A stretch of DNA of 64,000 bases, taken from positions 186,001 to 250,000 of the forward strand of contig QVIN01000009.1 of NCBI GenBank assembly GCA_003416985.1, in the 5' to 3' direction. The stretch comes from Duganella sp. BJB480 (lineage in GTDB: Bacteria > Pseudomonadota > Gammaproteobacteria > Burkholderiales > Burkholderiaceae_D). Positions 1 to 7,410 of this stretch are shown here, piece after piece; the stretch's first letter is position 1; every line of letters begins with the position of its first letter. The notes under the pieces were generated by a model. The model ran no database searches. It saw nothing but the letters and a program-made list of their open reading frames with translations, and was not told where the DNA came from. The position numbers and the translations under genes are program-made.

Positions 1-2
1 AT

Positions 3-443
3 TCTGGATCTGCCCTGGTAAATCAAACCGGGGAGACCATGAATCAGGTCGTTAATAGTGTTCGCCAGGTTGGCAGTATCATTACCGAAATCACTGCGGC
101 AAGCCAGGAACAGAGCCTGGGTATTGAACAGATCAACCAAGCGATTATTCAGATGGATAGCGTCACCCAGAAAAATGCAGCGTTGGTTGAGGAATCGGCG
201 GCGGCTGCCGAATCTCTACAGGGCCAAGCGATTGAGCTTGTTGACGTTGTCGGGAAATTCGTATTGAATCCAGCATCGATAGCCAGAGTTGCCGGAGAAT
301 TGAAGCAAAATGCATTTGCTGCCTCCAATCGATCGCAGACTTTGGCGCTCACGATATCGCACAGATCGGGTAGCACGGCGCCCCCTGCAATCCAGCGGAA
401 ATTTCAGACCAAAGTTCATGATTCGGAGTGGTGCGAGTTCTAA
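3..443 (+). CDS. Methyl-accepting chemotaxis protein, C-terminal part (5' end outside window)
   Basis: This is the distal end of the cytoplasmic signalling domain of a chemoreceptor, which controls the CheA kinase through CheW. The reading frame is open from base 3, so the gene starts upstream of the window. The visible part holds the last helix of the signalling hairpin, with the usual SQEQSLGIEQINQAI and VTQKNAALVEE patterns. A variable linker follows, and the protein ends in E-W-C-E-F, which resembles the C-terminal W-E-x-F tail used by some receptors to tether the adaptation enzymes CheR and CheB. A Cys replaces the usual Glu/Thr in that tail. A ruined substrate-binding protein gene lies just downstream on the opposite strand, much as the receptor at 31 kb is followed by a binding protein. 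Confidence 0.9.
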   Translation, partial: SGSALVNQTGETMNQVVNSVRQVGSIITEITAASQEQSLGIEQINQAIIQMDSVTQKNAALVEESAAAAESLQGQAIELVDVVGKFVLNPASIARVAGELKQNAFAASNRSQTLALTISHRSGSTAPPAIQRKFQTKVHDSEWCEF

Positions 444-536
444 GTTTTGTGATGCGTCGAGGGGGGAATGTCTACTTTTAACACGTTCTATAATGGGGAT
501 TATCGCGTGAGCGCCGAACATCCGGCCGCAGGTAGC

Positions 537-1321
537 CTATTTGCGTGTCGCTGCGGTATATTTATAGATGATTTTTTGATAAGTTTCATCCAATTTCATC
601 GCGGATAGCGTTCTATTGTATTTGGCGATCACGTCGGAAAATTCTTTTTTCTTGCTAAACGCAACATAAGTAGGAACACTTTCCACCGCTGGCACCAACT
701 CTTCTATTTTATCCAGAGCGTTAAGCTGCTTTGCAAGAAAAAGGATCATATAACGACTACTGGGAATTAAATCGACTCGATTTGCCAGCAATTTTTTAAG
801 TTGGCTTCGCTGCTGTTGGCCCAATTAATTCGTTTGAATATGTTGGCTTTCATTGCTCCGTCGAATTTCTCCCCATAGCTCATCTGATTGACCACACCAA
901 TGCTCACGCCCGAATATTTTTGTTAATCTCCTTCAGAATTGAGCGCGGAGCCGGTTCTGGAGAAAAGCGAGATGGTCTGGGTAAACAATGCTTCGCCCGC
1001 GAAGGACATGAACTCCTCGCGCTCTGCTGTTTTATAAAGCGGGAAAACACCATCGATGACACCCGCTTTGAGTGATTGAATCGCACGCGAGAGCGGCGTG
1101 ATTTGAACACTGGCCGTATATCCACTAAGGCTGAGCGCCTCGATCATAATGTCGTAGGCAATGCCGGTGATCTTGTCATCCTTGCGATAGCCAAATGGCG
1201 GGCCATCGGGAACCATGAATTTCAGTTCGGAATATTGCGGCTCGGCCCATATGGCATGACTTGGAAGAAAAGATAGTATTGTGAGAAAAATGGTTGTGAT
1301 GACAATGAATTTTCTTGTCAT
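537..1321 (-). pseudogene. Periplasmic substrate-binding protein (family 3, PBPb), frameshifted
   Basis: The first 132 codons encode a signal peptide (MTRKF..., hydrophobic core, cleavage near SHAIWA) and the first lobe of a family 3 amino-acid/polar-compound binding protein, with the typical VPDGPPFGYR, GIAYDIM and AGVIDGVFPL stretches. That frame stops at 923. The second lobe continues in other frames: one reads SIGVVNQMSYGEKFDGAM, and after a run of A residues near 793-798 another reads LANRVDLIPSSRYMILFL down to 537. At least two frame changes are needed to join the pieces. I therefore read it as a decayed gene rather than two small genes. Solute-binding proteins of this type feed ABC importers or act as stand-alone sensors; no permease or ATPase is nearby. 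Confidence 0.75.
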
Positions 1322-1606
1322 TTCTTCCTCCCTGATGCTCTAGATTCTTGTTCTCACGTCCTGTTGCCCAGCATCTTCCATTTTTGTGCTCAGCCCACCA
1401 GCGAAGTGGAGTTGCATCATCATTCTCGAACGGTACTATTGTATTTGCGGGCCTTGTTGAGCTGGCCTCAAGTAAAGATATTTATGCTTTACTTTTTGAT
1501 CGAATACTGGCCTGTGGTGCAGACGGACGTCGCGTTGTTCACCCCGCAATAGTACAATGATTCCAGCCGATGTTGGCTAGAGTAGATTTTATTAAAAGGA
1601 GCATAA

Positions 1607-1822
1607 ATGACCAAGATCACTGGCGCCGAATATGTTACATCCACTGGCAGCGAGCATATTACACCTGCGGGGGGCAATATTTTCGCGGACCTGGGCTTTC
1701 CGCCTTCGGAAGCAGAAAAGCTACACGCTGACGCAGTGCTTATCATTGCCCTGAAATTGGCGTTGAAAGACAAAGCTGGTGCGGATATTCCAGTTACTAA
1801 AACGCTCCCCACCCAGCCTTAG
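1607..1822 (+). CDS. Truncated HTH_37/HigA-type antitoxin, N-terminal part only
   Basis: A 71-residue protein with a clear ribosome binding site (AAAGGAG, six bases before ATG). Residues 20-50 carry the GNIFADLGFPPSEAEKL signature followed by a helix. These sequences normally precede the helix-turn-helix in XRE antitoxins of the HTH_37 (PF13744) group, which pair with HigB/RelE-like toxins. Here the DNA-binding helices are absent: the frame ends about 25 residues after the signature in a sequence unlike the family. No toxin gene is visible next to it. It is probably a remnant of a toxin-antitoxin locus, cut at its 3' end; the MITE at 1880 lies just beyond the stop. Confidence 0.55.
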   Translation: MTKITGAEYVTSTGSEHITPAGGNIFADLGFPPSEAEKLHADAVLIIALKLALKDKAGADIPVTKTLPTQP

Positions 1823-1879
1823 GCTCCAGGGGCGTTACCCCCCCTCCGGGCAAAGCGATATACGCTGATTAACCTTTAA

Positions 1880-1978
1880 GGAAGCGCTGATTTATTCGTT
1901 TTCTGAAAATCTACTCCTTGATAAATCAAGGACTTACAACGCGCAATGGACCGAAAAATCGATTAAATCAGCGGTTCC
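1880..1978. mobile_element. 99-bp MITE, copy 1
   Basis: Non-coding element with 15-bp imperfect terminal inverted repeats: GGAAGCGCTGATTTA at the left, and TAAATCAGCGGTTCC at the right (one mismatch when inverted). It is flanked by TTAA on both sides, consistent with a 4-bp target duplication. An identical copy lies at 10434-10532, flanked by CTAG. The YTAR-like 4-bp targets and the size fit a MITE moved in trans by an IS5-family transposase; no such transposase is in the window. An internal inverted stretch (CCTTGATAAATCAAGG) could form a hairpin. Confidence 0.85.
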
Positions 1979-2139
1979 TTAAGTATGCCTACTTTAACTC
2001 AGTAAAATGGATAATTTCTCATACTGATTTATGCTGCCAGCATGAAATTTAGGCTTTCCAAAATTCACTGTGATCTCAAATATAAAATTATAAAAATTAA
2101 TGGTGAGCGGTAAATCTCATTTACAGGAGAAATAAGCGA

Positions 2140-2370
2140 ATGAATGACATTAAACAAGCTTTTGGCGAGGGTTTGAGAGAAGGCTGGACTCTTTTTTGGT
2201 CCCCTTTCGTCGGTGTTTATAAAACCGCTAAAAAAATTATTTCATTCGGGTCTGCTAAGGCTGACAATGGAAGCCCTTTCAATAATGGTCTTCGCGATGG
2301 TTGGATCATGTTCTGGTCAATATTTACGGCATTCTATAGGGCAGCCAAGGCGATTCTCACATCTAGGTAG
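2140..2370 (+). CDS. Small internally duplicated membrane-associated protein, unknown function
   Basis: A 76-residue protein with an AGGAG ribosome binding site ten bases before ATG and a hairpin just after the stop. It consists of two similar halves of about 26 residues. The first half reads GEGLREGWTLFWSPF...YKTAKKI; the second reads NNGLRDGWIMFWSIF...YRAAKAI. Each half has a charged G-L-R-[ED]-G-W start, an aromatic hydrophobic segment and a basic end, as in an amphipathic or short membrane-dipping helix. I do not recognise the family. The duplicated design and basic ends suggest a small membrane-binding protein; a role as toxin or membrane regulator would be speculation. Confidence 0.6.
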   Translation: MNDIKQAFGEGLREGWTLFWSPFVGVYKTAKKIISFGSAKADNGSPFNNGLRDGWIMFWSIFTAFYRAAKAILTSR

Positions 2371-2386
2371 CCTGTGATACGACCGC

Positions 2387-2417
2387 GCGACTCGCAGGCC
2401 GAGTCGCCCATCATTTT
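2387..2417 (+). terminator. Hairpin after the duplicated small protein gene
   Basis: A perfect 8-bp stem (GCGACTCG / CGAGTCGC) around a 5-base loop starts 16 bases after the stop of the small gene and is followed within six bases by a short T run. It is a plausible intrinsic terminator, although the T tract is weak. Confidence 0.45.
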
Positions 2418-2601
2418 TCATATGCCAAATCGGCAAGTCCATGATGCTCCGCCGGGGATCTAACGTCCGTGGAAACCCAGTAGCGGATGGAACCTCAGCA
2501 TAGGGCGTGGAGCTCACTTTTTCGGGCTATAGACGAGTCTGAGAACGACTTTCGCAATACAAATTCGCTGGCATATCAATGAAGCTAGAGATCTTTGACT
2601 G

Positions 2602-2838
2602 CTATTCGCCCTCGCTAGAAAGTTGCAATTCCACCAAGCGGACTAGCTCTGATGGCGCAACTCCCAGCGGAGTTGCCAGTTTGAAGATGACTCGAATTGT
2701 TGGTTGATTAATGCCGCGCTCAATCAAGCTGACAAAGTTCCGCTCAACCCCGGCCGTCAATGCTAATTGCTCTTGCGATAGCCCAGCTTGCTTTCTTAGA
2801 AAGCGCAGAACTTTTCCAAAAGCGATAGCTGGATCCAA
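2602..2838 (-). CDS. XRE-family transcriptional regulator
   Basis: A 78-residue, single-domain Cro/C1-type DNA-binding protein. Residues 8-62 form the five-helix HTH, with the recognition segment LSQEQLALTAGVERNFVSLIERG and the family-typical QPTIRVIFKLATPLGV. The start is a TTG preceded by GGGAG; no better ATG is in frame. Proteins of this kind, which resemble controllers of restriction-modification and plasmid genes, usually repress their own promoter. The palindrome at 2844-2863, directly upstream, is a good candidate operator. The divergent neighbour is the EexN-type lipoprotein gene at 2943, which may share the control region. Confidence 0.85.
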   Translation of the reverse strand: MDPAIAFGKVLRFLRKQAGLSQEQLALTAGVERNFVSLIERGINQPTIRVIFKLATPLGVAPSELVRLVELQLSSEGE

Positions 2839-2843
2839 AAATT

Positions 2844-2863
2844 TCTCCCAATATACTGGGAGA
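2844..2863. promoter_or_regulatory. Palindromic operator candidate upstream of the XRE gene
   Basis: A 7-bp perfect inverted repeat, TCTCCCA / TGGGAGA, spaced by six bases, lies 5 bp before the TTG start of the XRE gene and about 80 bp before the divergent lipoprotein gene. Its position and symmetry suit binding of the encoded dimeric XRE protein. The right part also supplies the GGGAG ribosome binding site, so binding and translation signals overlap. Confidence 0.5.
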
Positions 2864-2942
2864 GATGTTCGTCTTGCGCTATCATTTAGTCTTCACAATA
2901 TATTGGTAATCCAATGGTTTAAATGCCATAGATTCAACTAAA

Positions 2943-3293
2943 ATGCTGACAAAAATGAAACTTCAACCTCTGCTGACTCTGCTGTCTTTGGCTTTCCTTG
3001 CTACCGGCTGCGGCGAAACTGTCATGGAGAAACCCGCAAATTCTGTTTCGTACTATTCCAAGCATCTAACAGAAGCATTACAAGTCAACGCGAAATGCGT
3101 GGCATTCCAAAATAATGAATTTAGTGTTATGACTCCAAGCAAACAGCATGCTTGGAAGGAGACCACGGAAGGTATTAACTGTGCGAATGCTGAAACGGCC
3201 AAGGTCTATGCCGCGATGGCCGCACGTCATCAGAGAATGATCGATGCGGATGCACCATTCCAACCTGCTCCTGAGAAAAAGACGGGTAAATAA
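2943..3293 (+). CDS. eexN: EexN-family lipoprotein (conjugative entry exclusion type)
   Basis: A 116-residue secreted lipoprotein with a basic start, a hydrophobic core and the lipobox LATGC, so Cys23 would be lipidated. The mature part shows the EexN pattern: SVSYYSKHL near residue 35, a Cys at about 52, a K-rich middle, and a second Cys in GINCANAETAK. EexN proteins are small lipoproteins of conjugative plasmids, and are thought to limit redundant transfer between cells that already carry the same plasmid. No other transfer gene is visible, so this may be the edge or a relic of a transfer region. Two in-frame ATGs exist (2943 and 2955); neither has a strong ribosome binding site. Confidence 0.6.
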   Translation: MLTKMKLQPLLTLLSLAFLATGCGETVMEKPANSVSYYSKHLTEALQVNAKCVAFQNNEFSVMTPSKQHAWKETTEGINCANAETAKVYAAMAARHQRMIDADAPFQPAPEKKTGK

Positions 3294-3350
3294 GCTGAGG
3301 CCATGATTGCAACGAACGAGCAACATGAAATCCAACCGTTTCCTTTCATG

Positions 3351-3380
3351 CGTACGCCAGGATTCGAGTCCTGGCGTACG
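3351..3380. repeat. Perfect 12-bp inverted repeat
   Basis: CGTACGCCAGGA and its exact complement are separated by the 6-base loop TTCGAG, between the convergent ends of the eexN-like gene and the AbiE operon. It can form a very stable hairpin. There is no T tract on either side, so it is either a factor-assisted bidirectional terminator or a protein-binding site. Confidence 0.5.
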
Positions 3381-3454
3381 TCGATCACAGCGCCGATGTG
3401 GCCGAACGTTAGGCGTTGCATGAAAGCCCGCGAGATAGCGGCTGGGTTGGTTGC

Positions 3455-4387
3455 CTAACCCGCTCCGGTTCCGGCGGCAATTCCCGCGCGCACGCGCGTG
3501 ACAATGTCGCTTACCAGACCGGTGACGCTGCGTTGCGCAAGAATGCGCTCCTCGTCGTCGTCCGGGTCGAGCCCCAGCTGGAACCGGGCGGCGGCTACCG
3601 GACCATTGCGCAAATGCCCTTCGACGCCGTCGCCGTCACAGAACCGTGTCTCGAGCCGATCGAGGGCATCGAGAATCGCCGCAGTATGCCGGCTGGACTC
3701 GTAGCGAACCATGATCTCTTCGGCGATCTGCGTCGGCGTGCCCGCGTACCGCATCACATGCACGAGGTCGCCGGCGTCCTTGTTCTCGCCGCGCTGGTCG
3801 AACGAGATCGCCTTCAGGATGATGAAGGCCGTCAGGTCAGCATGGCGTACCACTTCAGTCGAGCTGCCCGCGCCATCGAGCAGCTCCGCCGTGACCCGCT
3901 GTTCGCGGAACCATTCGTGCACCACACCTGCATGCCGAATACCCAGCGCCGATACCTTTTCTCCCTCGATCGGCAGCAGCTTGCCTTCTTGCGCGCTTTC
4001 GGCGGCGTCGTGCAGGAAATCCACGATGACGCTTTCGTGTCCTGAGAGTTTGCATTCCCATTGCCAGCTGCTCGGCGACTTGGCGCCAGGGCGATGGTAA
4101 CGCACAAAGCCCCGGGCTTTGAGCTGGTCGGCCAGTGAAGCATAACCCTCGCCTTCGGCGATGACCTGCAAGTTGAACACGATATCAACGTCTGTCGTTC
4201 CGGCGTGGGCCGGCACGTCTGGCGGCGACGCCGGTGTGAGGTAGCGCGGCACCAGTCCGCCGACCAGCCGGATCGTGTCCTTGAGGGTACCGAAGGCGCC
4301 GAGCAACGTGACCAGCACCCGCTCGCATGCCAGAGTTTGTGCGGTATCGTAGCCTTCCGAGGTCTTTGGTTTTTCAGGTGTGGCCAT
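3455..4387 (-). CDS. abiEii: Nucleotidyltransferase-like toxin, AbiEii/AbiGii type
   Basis: A 310-residue protein with a nucleotidyltransferase fold. The core motif is LVGGLVPRYL (about residues 41-50) followed by TTDVDIVFN (about residues 64-72), i.e. the G-G...DxD arrangement of the polymerase-beta superfamily. Further on are conserved stretches such as VIVDFLHD and HADLTAFIILKAISFDQRGENKDAGD. AbiEii-type toxins of type IV toxin-antitoxin systems use nucleotides to modify targets such as tRNA and cause growth arrest or abortive phage infection. The start codon lies one base after the stop of the AbiEi-like gene, so the two are co-translated. This architecture and order (antitoxin first) match AbiE loci. 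Confidence 0.75.
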   Translation of the reverse strand: MATPEKPKTSEGYDTAQTLACERVLVTLLGAFGTLKDTIRLVGGLVPRYLTPASPPDVPAHAGTTDVDIVFNLQVIAEGEGYASLADQLKARGFVRYHRPGAKSPSSWQWECKLSGHESVIVDFLHDAAESAQEGKLLPIEGEKVSALGIRHAGVVHEWFREQRVTAELLDGAGSSTEVVRHADLTAFIILKAISFDQRGENKDAGDLVHVMRYAGTPTQIAEEIMVRYESSRHTAAILDALDRLETRFCDGDGVEGHLRNGPVAAARFQLGLDPDDDEERILAQRSVTGLVSDIVTRVRAGIAAGTGAG

Positions 4388-4388
4388 G

Positions 4389-5477
4389 TCAGATTTTCAG
4401 ATGATGTTGACGGAGCTGAGTTGCCAGCTCCTTGTTCCGGCCCTTGCCGTCCAGGAGATCCAGGTACAGGATGAAAGGGCTGGCGAATACCGCGCCTGGG
4501 ACGGGAGCGGGCTTGGTGAATAATAAGCTGGCGCCACTGCGTTCGATCAGGTTGAGATTTGCGCCCTTATCGACCGGTTTCAAGCCCAGCACATCGACAT
4601 AGGTATCAGCTTGTCCAGGCGGGATGATGAGGTCGACGATGTCAGTGCGGGTCAGGTGCGGATCGACCAGGTTGGCCGCCGCAGCGCCTGTGAAGATCCC
4701 ATCGACTTTTGACGAGTGATCGAGACGTTCCGCGACATGGGCCAGCGCGGTGCTGGGATTCTGGTTGTAGAAGAACCAGCGTGACCGGCTGTCGCGGCGC
4801 TGGCGCCACGCGTCGGCCCAGGCGTCGAGCAGCTCCGCCGGGCGGGAGACTTTGCGGCGCAGCGTGCGGCCGCTGCCTTCGCTGGCGAGCCACTCCAGCC
4901 GCTCCAGTTCGTTGAGCACAGTGGAAACCGTATAGGTCGAGGTGTTGGACAGCTCAGCCAGCTCAAGGCCGCTCAGGTACTTGTCGTGGGCATGCAGTAG
5001 CGCGTGCACCACCTGCTCCCGCGCGGCAGTGAACAGTGGCACCGTGCTGCGGCGAGCAGCCGGCTTGGACGGCCGCTGGATATCGATAAACCAATCCTGG
5101 TGTTTGAGAAACAACGTGCCGCCGGCGTCAAAATAAGCGATACCATGATGGCGCAAAGTCTCCTTGGCACCATCGCTTAGATGAAGTGCGGCGACCATCA
5201 GAATCAGATCGGTCGCCGCAGGATGATTCTTGCGAAAGCTTTCAAGCTGCCACACGGCATCGCGGATATCACGGGGATAGGCTTCGCGTTTCATTTCGAT
5301 GGCCAGTCGCCTGCCCCCTGCCGGTGTACGCAACTGCAACAGACAATCGAGATGCCCGCCATAGTGAGGCACGTCAAACTCTCGGGCGGTAACCTGCATC
5401 AGACCGGTCGCCTCGATGGCTTGCGAGACCGCTTCGCCGAGCTGTGTTTCATAAATTTGCATGTTGTTTATCTGCAC
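4389..5477 (-). CDS. abiEi: AbiEi-type antitoxin / autorepressor with winged helix
   Basis: A protein of 362 residues from GTG at 5477, or 357 from ATG at 5462. The N-terminal ~150 residues look like a restriction-endonuclease-like fold (LAIEMKREAYPRDIRDAVWQLE, YFDAGGTLFL). A winged helix-turn-helix (FTAAREQVVHALLHAHDKYL, LSNTSTYTVSTVLNELERL) sits around 150-210, and the C-terminal part resembles AbiEi antitoxin domains (RTDIVDLIIPP, PFILYLDLL). AbiEi proteins neutralise AbiEii toxins and repress their own operon by binding inverted repeats. Two such repeats lie immediately upstream (5467-5539). The N-terminal nuclease-like part makes this protein longer than classical AbiEi. Confidence 0.7.
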   Translation of the reverse strand: MQINNMQIYETQLGEAVSQAIEATGLMQVTAREFDVPHYGGHLDCLLQLRTPAGGRRLAIEMKREAYPRDIRDAVWQLESFRKNHPAATDLILMVAALHLSDGAKETLRHHGIAYFDAGGTLFLKHQDWFIDIQRPSKPAARRSTVPLFTAAREQVVHALLHAHDKYLSGLELAELSNTSTYTVSTVLNELERLEWLASEGSGRTLRRKVSRPAELLDAWADAWRQRRDSRSRWFFYNQNPSTALAHVAERLDHSSKVDGIFTGAAAANLVDPHLTRTDIVDLIIPPGQADTYVDVLGLKPVDKGANLNLIERSGASLLFTKPAPVPGAVFASPFILYLDLLDGKGRNKELATQLRQHHLKI

Positions 5478-5539
5478 AGATGGATAAATAGATCTGGCAT
5501 TACTTTATGTATACAAGGCAGTTTATCTGCGCAGATAAA
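5467..5539 (-). promoter_or_regulatory. Two palindromic operator candidates of the AbiE operon
   Basis: An 18-bp perfect palindrome, TTTATCTGCGCAGATAAA, lies at 5522-5539. A diverged copy, TTTATCTGCACAGAT followed by GGATAAA, lies at 5467-5488 and overlaps the GTG start region. Two inverted-repeat sites just upstream of the antitoxin gene are exactly how AbiEi proteins autoregulate cooperatively. The binding partner is inferred. Confidence 0.65.
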
Positions 5540-5760
5540 TGAAAGCAAGTAAATCCGGTGATATAGCTGGTAGCAATCGACTGTGCAGTCGTCTGAGGTG
5601 ACGCACATTTTCTGCCTGGCTGTCATGAACTCCCAATTCCCGAAGAGGAGTTTGTTTCGAATGCCTGGGGTCGTGCGCCGAGCGTCGATGCATCGACAGG
5701 ACTTACCTCGGAAGATCGCCAATTCAGCAACTCGACGCGCCATCAGCATATCAATTCGAT

Positions 5761-5807
5761 TACGGCCTTGATCGCCGCCGGAAGCTGGTGCAGCGATCAA
5801 GGCCGTA
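5761..5807. repeat. Long hairpin, 15-bp perfect arms
   Basis: TACGGCCTTGATCGC and its exact complement flank a 17-base loop, in the spacer between the AbiE operon and the recombinase-like gene. There is no T tract. It lies about 90 bp before the TTG start at 5897, so it could be a regulatory or attachment structure, or part of the replicon origin region. Nothing else is evident between 5540 and 5896. Confidence 0.5.
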
Positions 5808-5896
5808 TGGCGATCACAGCCATCAATGGCACCACCAAGACAAGATCATGACTGAGAGTTAAATGATACAATCCCGACACAATTAACGGAGGTGTA

Positions 5897-6916
5897 TTGA
5901 ACACCATAAGAACAACGCGCTCACGCGCGCCAACCCCAGTCTACAAAACAGGCCACCCCTGGCAAGCCGACCCGCGGGCCTCATTCAAGGAATGGCTTGC
6001 CAGCGCGGAGAACGATGACGGGCGCGGTTTCAGCGACGGGACGATCAAGGTCTATGCGGCGATGTGGTCCACGTTCATTCGGCACCTGGAGAGCCGACGC
6101 GGCCGCACCGCCATACTGGCCCGCGCCGACGACGTCGCCGACTTCCTGGACCACGCCTCCGCTTGCCGCCGGGAGCAGGGTCGCCGGCGCTACCAACTAC
6201 TGCTCGAACGCGCCTTCCTTGCCATGGCCAAGGAAGGCGCCATCCATTGGACGCCCGCCCCCGCCCCCGCTCTCCAGACCCAGAAGGCGGCGGACAAACC
6301 GATGCCGTTTTTGACCAGGCAGGAGCGTGAACGGGTTTTTGCGGCTCTGGCCGAACCCTCTAACTTCCACAACGAGGATGGTTGGATGCAGGCCCGAGCC
6401 AAAGCGCTCTGCGCGCTTATGCTGGGAGCGGGGTTCAAGCCTGGACAAGCCAATCACTCCTCCGTTAATTGTTTCGAAGATGGACCGCTGCGGTTCGTGG
6501 TGGCCCCCGCCATTGAGACAATGGCAACACATCGGGCCCTGGTGGCGCCGCAGGCTTGGCCCGCGATACAATCATGGCTCAACGCCGGCGTAGACGGTGC
6601 TGGCCCGATGTTTCCAGGCCGCGGAGGCGCGGGAACGGTCGATTACGCGCGGACGTTCGTCGGCGCAAAGGAGCTTCTACGGGGACTAGGTCAGTTGGCC
6701 GGCGGTGAGCGGGTAAGCCCGCAAACGCTCAGGAATTCCTACGGTGCGAGCCTGATCGAAGATGGCTTCAACCTCGCGGACTTACGCGAATACATGGGAT
6801 TTTCAAGATTGGAGTTCGCGAAGCGCTTCGTCGACGCGCACTCTGCATGGGTGGTGCGGATGGCGCGGGCGAAGTCCGCCATTGAAGAAAGCGTAGAAAT
6901 TGGAGGCGAGGAATGA
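5897..6916 (+). CDS. Tyrosine-recombinase-like protein with degenerate active site
   Basis: A 339-residue protein. The start is TTG with a perfect GGAGG five bases upstream. The N-terminal part (35-115) resembles a SAM-like core-binding domain; the C-terminal part follows the tyrosine recombinase fold. The catalytic residues are mostly lost: the first Arg region reads LMLGAGFKPGQ instead of G[LM]R; the H-x-x-R box reads SPQTLRNSYGAS (Arg kept, His lost); and the following LGH reads YMGFS. It is thus probably a structural or DNA-binding derivative rather than an active integrase. Its position beside rep and its coupling to the next gene suggest a plasmid maintenance role such as multimer handling, but that is inference. 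Confidence 0.7.
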   Translation: MNTIRTTRSRAPTPVYKTGHPWQADPRASFKEWLASAENDDGRGFSDGTIKVYAAMWSTFIRHLESRRGRTAILARADDVADFLDHASACRREQGRRRYQLLLERAFLAMAKEGAIHWTPAPAPALQTQKAADKPMPFLTRQERERVFAALAEPSNFHNEDGWMQARAKALCALMLGAGFKPGQANHSSVNCFEDGPLRFVVAPAIETMATHRALVAPQAWPAIQSWLNAGVDGAGPMFPGRGGAGTVDYARTFVGAKELLRGLGQLAGGERVSPQTLRNSYGASLIEDGFNLADLREYMGFSRLEFAKRFVDAHSAWVVRMARAKSAIEESVEIGGEE

Positions 6917-7278
6917 ATTGCACGGAGTTTGAACAATACACGGCAGGCGCCGAACGGGTGACCGAGTTGGAGGATGCGCTGCGCAAGGCGATAACGCACA
7001 TGAGAGCAATGACGCTGTCGCCGGTAACCTACCATGCGGCCAATGCGGCCGAACAGGTCCTCAACAGAGAGACCCGCCCCGCGCCAGCGCCCTGCTACGA
7101 GGGCGCTCTCCACATAATCGCCAGCGCCCCGCTCATCATGGCCAAGCTCGAAGGCAATCTTCTGACCCTGCGCACCCCGGATCCTGGCTCCATGATGGAG
7201 CACCACCGCAAGCACCATGCAGCCGCGTTGCGCGACGCACTCGTCCGCGGAGCGACGCTTGCGCTCATGCCTAGCTGA
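6913..7278 (+). CDS. Hypothetical protein coupled to the recombinase-like gene
   Basis: A 121-residue protein whose ATG overlaps the stop of the previous gene (ATGA), so it is translated from the same mRNA. It is rich in Ala and His, mostly helical, with no signal peptide or membrane segment. I see no known domain. The pairing with the degenerate recombinase-like protein, just before the rep terminator region, suggests a shared role in replicon maintenance. Confidence 0.65.
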   Translation: MNCTEFEQYTAGAERVTELEDALRKAITHMRAMTLSPVTYHAANAAEQVLNRETRPAPAPCYEGALHIIASAPLIMAKLEGNLLTLRTPDPGSMMEHHRKHHAAALRDALVRGATLALMPS

Positions 7279-7307
7279 TCTTTGACGCTGTGGCGCACCT
7301 GCGATTA

Positions 7308-7402
7308 AAGGGAGCTTTTCCGGGGACTGATAAGGTCCTCCGAAGGTGAGTCACTACAGGGACCATGCGCCGCGCTACAAAGGGAGCCTCCACGGGGACC
7401 TT
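7308..7402. repeat. Two iteron-like repeats 3' of rep, inverted orientation
   Basis: AAGGGAGCTTTTCCGGGGAC (about 7309-7328) and AAGGGAGCCTCCACGGGGAC (about 7380-7399) are the reverse complement of the origin iterons (GGTCCC..GT..AAGCTCCC). They lie between the coupled hypothetical gene and the 3' end of rep, so iterons bracket rep on both sides. Confidence 0.65.
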
Positions 7403-7410
7403 GAGAAGGG

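Noticed and set aside
3351..3380. Hairpin resembling a tRNA T arm (GGATTCGAGTCC)
   Set aside because: No other tRNA arms are present and the stem is extended to 12 bp, so it is a simple inverted repeat.
3416..4045. Long open frame of 209 codons on the plus strand opposite the AbiEii-like gene
   Set aside because: It is the complement of a gene with clear nucleotidyltransferase motifs; its composition is Arg/His-rich and it has no start signal or domain.
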